Assembly: GCA_028679935.1 (NCBI GenBank)
Contig: JAJRAL010000091.1
Coordinates: 1 to 5,821 of the forward strand
Length of the DNA: 5,821 nucleotides
DNA from: Methanomassiliicoccales archaeon
GTDB lineage: Archaea > Thermoplasmatota > Thermoplasmata > Methanomassiliicoccales > UBA472
Direction of reading: 5' to 3'
The translations under genes and the position numbers were made by a program. The stretch's first letter is position 1; every line of letters starts with the position of its first letter. This document shows, piece after piece, positions 1 through 5,375 of this stretch. Below the pieces are notes generated by a model, which ran no database searches, was not told where the DNA came from, and worked only from the letters and a program-made list of their open reading frames with translations.

Positions 1-485
1 GAGGCTAGTCTCTTCCTCGCGTACGGCACTAGGCCGCCGGCGTCGAGTATGTCGCGCAGGAAGGCCGGGAGGGGCTTGAACCTCAGCTCTCTGCCCGCCG
101 AGATTCGGATCGTTCCCTTCTCGGTGTCGATCTCGACCGACTCGCCCTGGGCCACTTCCTCCGCCGCCTCGGGGCAGACGATGACCGGGAGACCGACGTT
201 GATCGCATTCCGGTAGAAGATGCGGGCGAAGCTTCCCGCGACGACTGCGGACACACCCGCGGCCTTCAGCGCCGATGGCGCCTGCTCGCGGCTCGAGCCG
301 CAGCCGAAGTTCCGTCCCGCTACGATCACATCGCCTGGCTGCAGATTCCTCACGAAGGACGGGTCTGCATCCTCCATCACGTGCTTGGCCAGATTCTGGA
401 TATTGTAGTCATCGAGATAGCGACCAGGGATTATCAGATCGGTGTTGATGTGGTCCCCGAACTTCCACACCCGACCGCGGATCAC
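1..485 (-). CDS. leuD: 3-isopropylmalate dehydratase (isomerase) small subunit, 3' end cut by window edge
   Basis: Small 'swivel' subunit that pairs with LeuC. In leucine synthesis the pair moves the hydroxyl of 2-isopropylmalate to give 3-isopropylmalate in the cytosol. I read 161 codons from a GTG at 485 with no stop before the window edge; the family is about 160-170 residues, so only a few residues are likely missing. Near the N-terminus is the family's [14 protein letters not shown] segment (11-24). The substrate-binding [10 protein letters not shown] motif lies at 61-70, followed by [18 protein letters not shown] at 83-100. The GTG overlaps the leuC stop as GTGA, which points to translational coupling and sets the start. 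The loop after RYL (DDYN) lies where related archaeal enzymes set substrate choice, so homoaconitase or another hydro-lyase cannot be excluded. The family call is firm; the exact substrate is inferred. Confidence 0.93.
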   Translation of the reverse strand, partial: MIRGRVWKFGDHINTDLIIPGRYLDDYNIQNLAKHVMEDADPSFVRNLQPGDVIVAGRNFGCGSSREQAPSALKAAGVSAVVAGSFARIFYRNAINVGLPVIVCPEAAEEVAQGESVEIDTEKGTIRISAGRELRFKPLPAFLRDILDAGGLVPYARKRLA

Positions 486-1741
486 CCGATCACCTCTCTT
501 GGATCGGCTATCTCTCCCTTCAGAGCGCTCGCGGCTACCGTCGCTGGGCTCGCCAGATATACCTCGGCGTCGGGCGAACCCATCCTCCCGCGGAAGTTGC
601 GGTTCGTCGTCGCGATACATCTCTCGCCCGCAGCCAGAAGACCCTCGTGCGCACCGAGGCATGGGCCGCATCCCGGGTTCAGGACGATCGCCCCCGAGCG
701 CATGAGCGATGCAAGTATGCCGTTCGCCGAGGCCTCGATGTACACGTCCCGCGAGGCCGGCGCGACGATGAGCCGGACGTTCCTGGGCACGCGCTTGCCG
801 CGCAGGATCGCCTCCGCCACGAGCAGGTCCTCGAGGCGGCCGTTCGTGCACGACCCGAGGACGGCCTGGTCGATCTTGATCCCCAGCGCCTTGTCGATGG
901 GAACGACGTTGTCAACGGAGTAGGGTCTCGCGACCTGTGGTGCCAGATCGCCCATTTCATATCTCCTCGTCTCCTTCAGCGTTGCCTTGGGATCGCTGAG
1001 GACCGGTCTCCATTCCTTCTTCGTCCTGGTGGAAAGGTATTCCTCGGTCTTGCAGTCGGGAAAGCAGACGCCCGCCTTGGCGCCCATCTCGACGCTCATG
1101 TTGGAAAGGACCATCCGCCCGGCGACCGAGAGCCTGTCGACGACCTCGCCGGTGAACTCGACGCAGGCGTAGTCCGCCCCGTCCGCCCCGACGTCGCCGA
1201 TGATGCGGAGGATCGCGTCCTTGGCACTCACGCCCTTGGGAAGCTTGCCCTCGAGGACGAACCTGATCGTCTCCGGGACCTTCAGCCAGAGCTCGCCGAG
1301 CGCCCAGACCGCGGCCATCTCCGTCGCCCCTATCCCAGTGGCGAACGCCCCGAGCGCGCCGTACGTGACCGTGTGCGAATCGGTACCGACCGCCAGCATG
1401 CCGGGCAGCACGTGACCTTTCGACGGCAGGACCTCGTGGCAGACACCCTCGCCGGCATCGTAGAAGGTCGGAATCTCCATCTGACCGACGAACTCCCTCA
1501 CCTGCTTGTGCGCCTCGGCCGCCTTGACCGTCGGCGCCGGGACGCGGTGATCGAACAGGATGACCAGCTTCTCCGGCTCCAGGATCCGCTTCGCCCCCAT
1601 CTCCTTGAAGGCCTTGAGGACCAGCGCGGTGTTCTCGTGGGACATCGCCAGGTCGACCTTCGCTGTGACTATGTCGCCTGCACTAGCGTCGCTGCCTGAG
1701 GCGCGGGTCAATACCTTCTCGGCGAATGTCTTGGGAGCCAT
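482..1741 (-). CDS. leuC: 3-isopropylmalate dehydratase (isomerase) large subunit, aconitase family
   Basis: Large catalytic subunit carrying the [4Fe-4S] cluster that acts as Lewis acid in the dehydration and rehydration of isopropylmalate. It has 419 residues, the size of the archaeal-type LeuC, which is shorter than the roughly 465-residue bacterial LeuC. Visible family motifs are DLAMSHENTA at 30-39, FDHRVPAP at 63-70, GTDSHT at 119-124, and GSCTNGR at 296-302 with cluster ligand C298. PGCGPCLG (356-363) supplies C358 and C361, and NRNFRGRMGSP follows at 380-390. All three cluster cysteines are present and the frame is intact. The ATG at 1741 has no Shine-Dalgarno sequence, and an AT-rich box about 29 bases upstream suggests leaderless translation. 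It is followed directly by leuD with a 4-base overlap. Homoaconitase or other archaeal uses of this fold are the main alternative. Confidence 0.94.
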   Translation of the reverse strand: MAPKTFAEKVLTRASGSDASAGDIVTAKVDLAMSHENTALVLKAFKEMGAKRILEPEKLVILFDHRVPAPTVKAAEAHKQVREFVGQMEIPTFYDAGEGVCHEVLPSKGHVLPGMLAVGTDSHTVTYGALGAFATGIGATEMAAVWALGELWLKVPETIRFVLEGKLPKGVSAKDAILRIIGDVGADGADYACVEFTGEVVDRLSVAGRMVLSNMSVEMGAKAGVCFPDCKTEEYLSTRTKKEWRPVLSDPKATLKETRRYEMGDLAPQVARPYSVDNVVPIDKALGIKIDQAVLGSCTNGRLEDLLVAEAILRGKRVPRNVRLIVAPASRDVYIEASANGILASLMRSGAIVLNPGCGPCLGAHEGLLAAGERCIATTNRNFRGRMGSPDAEVYLASPATVAASALKGEIADPREVIG

Positions 1742-1765
1742 TACAGACGTGCAACCGGATGTCCG

Positions 1766-1775
1766 CTAATAATCG
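1766..1775 (-). promoter_or_regulatory. Weak TATA-like box for leuCD
   Basis: On the minus strand CGATTATTAG is the most AT-rich patch in the 91-bp gap upstream of leuC. Its centre is about 29 bases from the leuC ATG at 1741, which is the TATA-to-start distance expected of a leaderless archaeal transcript. The absence of an SD before that ATG agrees. The match to a TATA consensus is poor, so this is an inference from position. Confidence 0.4.
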
Positions 1776-1832
1776 TGTCGGAAAACGCCCGCTCACCCAC
1801 CAATATGCCGAGGTCTGGTAGACGTGAGGGCT

Positions 1833-2585
1833 TCAGATTGCCAACCCGAACCATCTGGCCTCCTCTCGATCGAAGTAGTAGTGCGAGTCGGTGCAGAGCG
1901 TCGCCAGGAAAAGAGGTATGCTGAGCACCGAGACGTGGGGAACCCCGAACGCGAAGGCCCCGAGCAAAAGCATGATCGGACCACTGATCGCGACAGGCAG
2001 AACGACGTACCGATGACGCCTGCCCTCCCGTCCCCATCTCCTGAGGAGGGCTTGGGAAGGGGCCCGATCGGAGAGCGTGGCGAAGGCAATAGACGAGGAC
2101 AGCATCGTCGCGCTGTCGAGAGCCAGGCGCGGATCTCCGAACGGCCTTGCCCGGTCCAGGCATGCTCTGACGTAATGAGGAGAGGCGATCGCCGAATCCA
2201 TCCCCATCGCCGCGGCGCCCTCGTCGACGGCGAGCCGCGCGATGCCGCGTTCGGCACCATCGTGCCTGAGCATGAACGGACCGGTCCTCACGTGCATGTC
2301 CTGGACGTAGTGCAGCGCCCTGCCCAGACACCACACCGCGTCCTCCTTCCGGCCTTCGAGTCGGGCCTTCCTCGCCTTCCACAACAGCCTCATCAGCTCT
2401 GGCCTCGAGGGGTCATGATGGCGAACGCGGACCCTTTCGTCGCCGCCTTTCCCGTCCTTCGACATGTGCAGCGCGTTACGGTCGGGATCGAGGGACGCCT
2501 CCACAAAGAGCTCCTTGAGATCACTGGGCATGCCGAGAACGCCGGCGACGCAGTGCGCGATCTCAGCATGACTGCTCCACTTCAT
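1833..2585 (-). CDS. Zinc-dependent phospholipase C / S1-P1 nuclease-like hydrolase with C-terminal membrane hairpin
   Basis: Probable metal-dependent phosphoester hydrolase; the substrate is unknown. Numbered from ATG 2585 (250 residues), candidate zinc ligands occur in the family order: MKWSSH near the N-terminus (W3, H6), the acidic DPDRN segment (D33, D35), the HH pair at 56-57, LGRALHYVQD with the HxxxD pair H92/D96, and an HxxxE pair H108/E112. The Pro-plus-His usually following HYxxD is not visible; HVRTG stands there, with H98 a possible substitute. Two hydrophobic helices follow (about 193-214 and 216-236) after a basic stretch (RRWGREGRRHR, 182-192). With no signal peptide, this suggests a catalytic domain on the cytosolic face of the membrane. 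The frame is also open to a GTG at 2609 (258 residues), but that GTG lies only a few bases after a TATA box, upstream of the expected transcription start, so I prefer ATG 2585. The family call is moderate, from motif recognition. Confidence 0.7.
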   Translation of the reverse strand: MKWSSHAEIAHCVAGVLGMPSDLKELFVEASLDPDRNALHMSKDGKGGDERVRVRHHDPSRPELMRLLWKARKARLEGRKEDAVWCLGRALHYVQDMHVRTGPFMLRHDGAERGIARLAVDEGAAAMGMDSAIASPHYVRACLDRARPFGDPRLALDSATMLSSSIAFATLSDRAPSQALLRRWGREGRRHRYVVLPVAISGPIMLLLGAFAFGVPHVSVLSIPLFLATLCTDSHYYFDREEARWFGLAI

Positions 2586-2613
2586 CCCATCCCAGGTTCG
2601 ATTCTCCACCGCT

Positions 2614-2621
2614 TATTTAAA
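2614..2621 (-). promoter_or_regulatory. Archaeal TATA box for the phospholipase C-like gene
   Basis: TTTAAATA on the minus strand is the best TATA-box match in the window, in an otherwise GC-rich gap. Transcription would be expected to start about 26 bases downstream of its centre, near 2591. That leaves a leader of about six bases before ATG 2585 and makes the upstream GTG at 2609 unusable. It also separates this gene from the ligase operon upstream. Confidence 0.72.
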
Positions 2622-2647
2622 TGGCTGGAGGGGCGGGCCGAAACTGC

Positions 2648-3781
2648 CTAGTAAGGCGACGAACGGCGGCACGAAGGACATTGGTAGGGGATGTTCGTCC
2701 TGAGCGACTTCTCCATGCCTTGAAGGATGTCCTTGGTCTGCCGGTTCTTCCGCGACTCAACTGCCATGATCTCGGCCAAGCTGCCGAACTCGATCTTCGT
2801 CTCGACGAGGGGCAAGAACCTCTTCTCGTCTGGCTTCGCGGTCGTCATCGCTCTCTTGAACAGCCGCCTCAGCTCCTGCCTCAATGGGGCGACCCCTCCC
2901 TGGATCGCCTTCTCTGTCATTTCCCTCAAAGAATCCTCATCCTCATCCAGCTTCACGTCGCTCCTCAGCAGGGAGAGGAGGAACGCGGTGATCGCCATGT
3001 CCGAGCGCACGCACTCCTGCTCGTCCACCGCCTTCAGCTCGACGCAGCAGCGGGAAGGACGGACGATGACGCCGCGCGAGTCGACCCACTCCTGGCACAA
3101 CCGTCCCCCGCCGTGCTCTCGGAGCGCCTTGTAGATGTCCTCCTGGACGTGCCGATGGTGCTCCGCGGACATCAGCCGCTCAGGGATGACGCCGTGCGCT
3201 ACGATCGGCAGCTGCTTCTGGTTCTCCCGATAGTAGAGAAGGCGGTTGTCCATCGTTCCTGTCAGCTCGCCCTCGACGAAGGGGGACGAGGCGGACACCG
3301 CCACCAGATAGGGAATCAGGGAGCGCATGCGGTTGTAGATCGCGACCATGTCATCGGAATCCTTGTAGGGGATGTTGACCTGCAGCGCCTGGATGTTGAG
3401 CCATCCATGCTGCCTGATGTTGAACAGGCAGTCGTAGACCTCGTAGATATCCTTGTCCTCGTGGTCCCAGACGCGCGCATCCTCGAGGCGCAGCAGCGGA
3501 TGCATGCCGAGCCCGAGAAGACGGTACTTGCCCTCGGTCCTAGCGAAGAAGCCCCGCAGCCCGGATGCCAGGGCAGCCTCGAGACCCAAGAGGTCCTGGG
3601 CCGGCACGGCCGGGGTGAACTCGATGACGTGCTTCTGCAGCTCCTTCGACAGGTGAACCGGGCCGAAGGGCACCTCGTTCTCGAGCCTGCCCGCCACCTC
3701 CTGAATGATCTGGTCCGCGATGGGTAGGGGGGTGAAGTCCGCGTCGTTGATCGAGTACTCGTGCTCCGTTCCGATCGTCAT
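2648..3781 (-). CDS. Glutamate-cysteine ligase type 2 (GCS2) family carboxylate-amine ligase
   Basis: Predicted ATP-dependent amide-bond-forming enzyme of the glutamine-synthetase-like GCS2 fold; in characterised relatives the first substrate is glutamate. From ATG 3781 it has 377 residues, near the family's usual length. It opens with TIGTEHEYSI (E6 and E8, likely metal ligands), as family members do. Next come IEFTP at 53-57, ALQVNIPY at 132-139, ASSPFVEG with a downstream TG and DNR at about 164-180, and VRPSRCCVELKAVDEQ at 240-255. The classical HVHV strand is replaced by LQVN, so substrate preference may differ from true glutamate-cysteine ligases. The tail has a CPSC pair (368-371). A TTG at 3799 would add six residues, but its AGGA is almost touching it and the family N-terminus begins at the ATG; a stop lies two codons before the TTG. 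It follows the ATP-grasp gene by 65 bp with no clear promoter. Family firm, product unknown. Confidence 0.85.
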   Translation of the reverse strand: MTIGTEHEYSINDADFTPLPIADQIIQEVAGRLENEVPFGPVHLSKELQKHVIEFTPAVPAQDLLGLEAALASGLRGFFARTEGKYRLLGLGMHPLLRLEDARVWDHEDKDIYEVYDCLFNIRQHGWLNIQALQVNIPYKDSDDMVAIYNRMRSLIPYLVAVSASSPFVEGELTGTMDNRLLYYRENQKQLPIVAHGVIPERLMSAEHHRHVQEDIYKALREHGGGRLCQEWVDSRGVIVRPSRCCVELKAVDEQECVRSDMAITAFLLSLLRSDVKLDEDEDSLREMTEKAIQGGVAPLRQELRRLFKRAMTTAKPDEKRFLPLVETKIEFGSLAEIMAVESRKNRQTKDILQGMEKSLRTNIPYQCPSCRRSSPY

Positions 3782-3846
3782 GCGCTCGCCCAGATGCAAT
3801 TCCTAGCATTACTCCCTGTCGGTTGTAGTCCTAAGAGCCTCCGAGC

Positions 3847-4710
3847 CTAGTCCCCTAGTAGTCGCGAGATTACGCTCGAGAACACATCGGGATAGACGCG
3901 TTCCTCGCCGTGCTCCAGGGAAGGATTGTCGTTGACCTCGATGACGAGCGCCTCGCCGTCCCTCTGCTTGATGTCCACGCTATACAACCCATCCCCGATT
4001 GCGCCGGCCGCCTCAGTCGCCAGACCGAGCACCACCTCTGGCACGTCGTCCTCCCGGACCACCTCGACCCCGTAGTAGGGTATCTCCTCCTCTTCGGTCG
4101 GCACCACCTCCACCAGGTTCAGCGGAACATAGCGGCTGGCGAACAGAACCCTCCCGTCAAGCACCCCGATGCGCCAGTCATTCTGGCTCTCGACATACTC
4201 CTGGGCCACGACCAGATGCGACATCCTCAGATACGCCGACGCGGTGTGCGCCAGTTCCTCCGCGTCATGCACGACCTTCACCCGGGTGGAGAGCGAGGTC
4301 GACGGCTCCTTGAGAACGACCGGGAACCCGACTCCGCTGCCCAACGACTCAGCGCTCTCGTAGCTCCCCTTCTCCAGGTACCAGGTCTTCGGCGTGGCCA
4401 CCCCCGCCACCTGGAGGTGGAGGTACATGTTGACCTTGTCGGAGCAGATCCGGATGGAACGGCTGCTGTCCAGAACAGGTATGCCGTGCAGCTCCGCATA
4501 CCTCGCCGCGACGTAGGTCACATTCAGCGGGTCGGTCCGGCTACGGATCAGGAGGGCGTTGGTCTTGGCGATCTTCCTCATCTCGACGGGGAAGATGAAG
4601 TACGAGCGGTGACCGAGCGCTTCGGCGGCGTCGCGGAAGCTCATCACGGACCCGAGCTTCTTCGAGTCGCCGAGCGTCTGCCTGTCGACGAACAGCCCCA
4701 GCGTGCCCAT
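3847..4710 (-). CDS. RimK-like ATP-grasp carboxylate-amine ligase, GCS2-associated type
   Basis: Predicted ligase that activates a carboxylate as acyl-phosphate and joins it to an amine. It has 287 residues. The N-terminal part (1-85) is a short pre-ATP-grasp domain. The ATP-grasp domain shows VVLKEP (nucleotide-binding K134), QEYVESQNDWRIGVLDGRV at 170-188, GDGLYSVDIKQ at 239-249 with D246, and the Mg-binding VIEVNDNP at 256-263 (E258, N260, N262). These DWRIGV, GDGLYxVD and EVNDNP blocks recall the RimK-type ligases found beside GCS2 enzymes rather than classic RimK or GshB. The loop after K134 (PSTSLSTRV) is Ser/Thr-rich instead of the usual glycine-rich form. The start at ATG 4710 is fixed by an in-frame TAG directly before it and a GAGGG seven bases upstream. 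It leads the GCS2 gene in a probable two-gene operon. CofF- or MptN-like glutamyl ligases are alternatives of similar size. Confidence 0.85.
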   Translation of the reverse strand: MGTLGLFVDRQTLGDSKKLGSVMSFRDAAEALGHRSYFIFPVEMRKIAKTNALLIRSRTDPLNVTYVAARYAELHGIPVLDSSRSIRICSDKVNMYLHLQVAGVATPKTWYLEKGSYESAESLGSGVGFPVVLKEPSTSLSTRVKVVHDAEELAHTASAYLRMSHLVVAQEYVESQNDWRIGVLDGRVLFASRYVPLNLVEVVPTEEEEIPYYGVEVVREDDVPEVVLGLATEAAGAIGDGLYSVDIKQRDGEALVIEVNDNPSLEHGEERVYPDVFSSVISRLLGD

Positions 4711-4767
4711 CTACGTACCCTCGTCGCGCATCGGACCAGAAGCTCTGACTAGCGAGACCGCTTTCAT
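4711..4767 (-). other. Possible 18-codon upstream ORF abutting the ATP-grasp start
   Basis: An ATG at 4767 opens a short frame (MKAVSLVRASGPMRDEGT) whose TAG stop touches the ATG of the ATP-grasp gene in the same frame. It could be a leader peptide or a blocked N-terminal extension. It has no visible SD, and a frame this short is easily explained by chance. Confidence 0.15.
4718..4722 (-). promoter_or_regulatory. Ribosome binding site for the ATP-grasp gene
   Basis: GAGGG on the minus strand, followed by T, lies seven bases before ATG 4710. It is a fair match to the GGAGGTGAT complement of archaeal 16S rRNA and supports this start. I found no convincing TATA box farther upstream. Confidence 0.5.
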
Positions 4768-4891
4768 TTCTAGAGACACTCGTTGAGCGAACGGAGAAGA
4801 CCAGACGCTTCCGTGCTACTTATTGGTTGCCGAATCGCGGGGAATTTCACGCGACCATCGCCCCCGGCACCTCGGTGCTCTTGGCAAGGAC

Positions 4892-4900
4892 TATTTTTAA
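4892..4900 (+). promoter_or_regulatory. Archaeal TATA box for the four-helix membrane protein gene
   Basis: TATTTTTAA stands out in the GC-rich divergent spacer. About 26 bases on from its centre, transcription would start near 4922, giving a leader of roughly 14 bases that still holds the SD-like GGTGGAG. The open frame running upstream to 4783 would therefore be untranscribed from this promoter, which fixes the start at 4936. Confidence 0.65.
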
Positions 4901-4926
4901 GAGCAGAGAATCGCGTTATCTGGGGC

Positions 4927-4933
4927 GGTGGAG
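4927..4933 (+). promoter_or_regulatory. Ribosome binding site for the membrane protein gene
   Basis: GGTGGAG ends two bases before ATG 4936. Its GGTG part has five-base spacing and pairs with the 16S CACC; GGAG could pair instead but sits very close. It decides for ATG 4936 over the far-upstream in-frame starts. Confidence 0.5.
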
Positions 4934-4935
4934 TA

Positions 4936-5313
4936 ATGGCTGCACCTGCTGGTAGGAGAAGGAACCTGAACGCCCTGACCATGGGGTTCATGTTCATTGC
5001 CCTCGCGTTCTCGATCCTCGTCGCTGTCGCGGTGAACAAGATCTGGTACATCATCCCGGTCTTCATCCTGCTCGTCGGATGCTACGTGACCTTCCTTGGC
5101 ACGCTCCCCCGGCAGATGGTGCGGGGATCACCGTCTGCAAGGGTCTACCTCATAAGCTGGGGAGTCATACTGATCGCCGTCGGAGCGCTCATAATCATCA
5201 ACGATCTCTTCCCGAACAACGTCGCGCTCCTGGTCGCCGTGTTCCTGATACTGATCGGTCTCGGGGCCGTGACCGCCTACGTGGTCAGCCCAAGAAGGTT
5301 GCGCAGGAGCTAG
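4936..5313 (+). CDS. Small four-helix integral membrane protein of unknown function
   Basis: I do not recognise a named family. From ATG 4936 the protein has 125 residues and four strongly hydrophobic segments at about 14-33, 36-55, 69-89 and 95-117. Basic residues sit at the N-terminus (GRRRN, 6-10), in the loop between helices 2 and 3 (PRQMVRGSPSAR, 58-69) and at the C-terminus (SPRRLRRS, 118-125). By the positive-inside rule both ends and the central loop face the cytosol. The two other loops are very short, and there is no cysteine or histidine cluster or catalytic motif. The start is set by a TATA box at 4892-4900 and an SD-like GGTGGAG; the same frame is open back to 4783 but that part lies over the promoter. 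The rubrerythrin gene begins 62 bp downstream with no strong promoter or terminator between them, so co-transcription is possible. Coding is well supported, function is not. Confidence 0.75.
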   Translation: MAAPAGRRRNLNALTMGFMFIALAFSILVAVAVNKIWYIIPVFILLVGCYVTFLGTLPRQMVRGSPSARVYLISWGVILIAVGALIIINDLFPNNVALLVAVFLILIGLGAVTAYVVSPRRLRRS

Positions 5314-5340
5314 GCGGCAAGCCGATAGCTAGTTAGGCGG

Positions 5341-5361
5341 GTTCCTGCAATCATCGGGAAC
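5341..5361 (+). repeat. Short inverted repeat upstream of rubrerythrin (GTTCC-N11-GGAAC)
   Basis: Two 5-base arms, 16 bases centre to centre, lie just before the rubrerythrin SD. The position would suit an operator acting near the transcription start or a weak hairpin in the leader. Arms this short arise often by chance, so this is only a candidate. Confidence 0.25.
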
Positions 5362-5363
5362 AT

Positions 5364-5369
5364 AGGTGA
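5364..5369 (+). promoter_or_regulatory. Ribosome binding site for rubrerythrin
   Basis: AGGTGA is an uninterrupted match to the 16S complement, with six bases before ATG 5376. It contains an in-frame TGA, so no start farther upstream is possible. Confidence 0.75.
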
Positions 5370-5375
5370 ACAGGA

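Noticed and set aside
647..1699. A 350-codon open frame on the plus strand antisense to leuC
   Set aside because: Its product is rich in Arg, Asp, His and Leu with no recognisable motif, while the opposite strand encodes a full LeuC with all cluster cysteines. It is a high-GC shadow.
1776..1832. Possible terminator after the hydrolase gene
   Set aside because: The longest T-run on the minus strand is four bases (complement of 1782-1785) and no solid stem precedes it.
1741..2651. Open frames of 213 and 275 codons overlapping the hydrolase gene on both strands
   Set aside because: Arg/Pro/Ser-rich shadows without motifs or start signals; the hydrolase frame has ordered metal-ligand motifs and a promoter.
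2621..3727. A 368-codon open frame on the plus strand antisense to the GCS2 gene
   Set aside because: Low-complexity Leu/Arg/His/Asp composition and no family motif; the minus strand carries the GCS2 motif series.
3910..4752. A 280-codon plus-strand frame antisense to the ATP-grasp gene
   Set aside because: No motif and shadow-like composition; it would also run into the divergent spacer.
4783..4935. N-terminal extension of the membrane protein frame back to 4783
   Set aside because: It covers the TATA box and SD and encodes a Pro/Arg-rich stretch unlike the rest; ATG 4936 explains the signals better.
4770..5066. A 98-codon minus-strand frame across the spacer and the membrane protein gene
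   Set aside because: It is antisense to four predicted membrane helices and has no SD or promoter.
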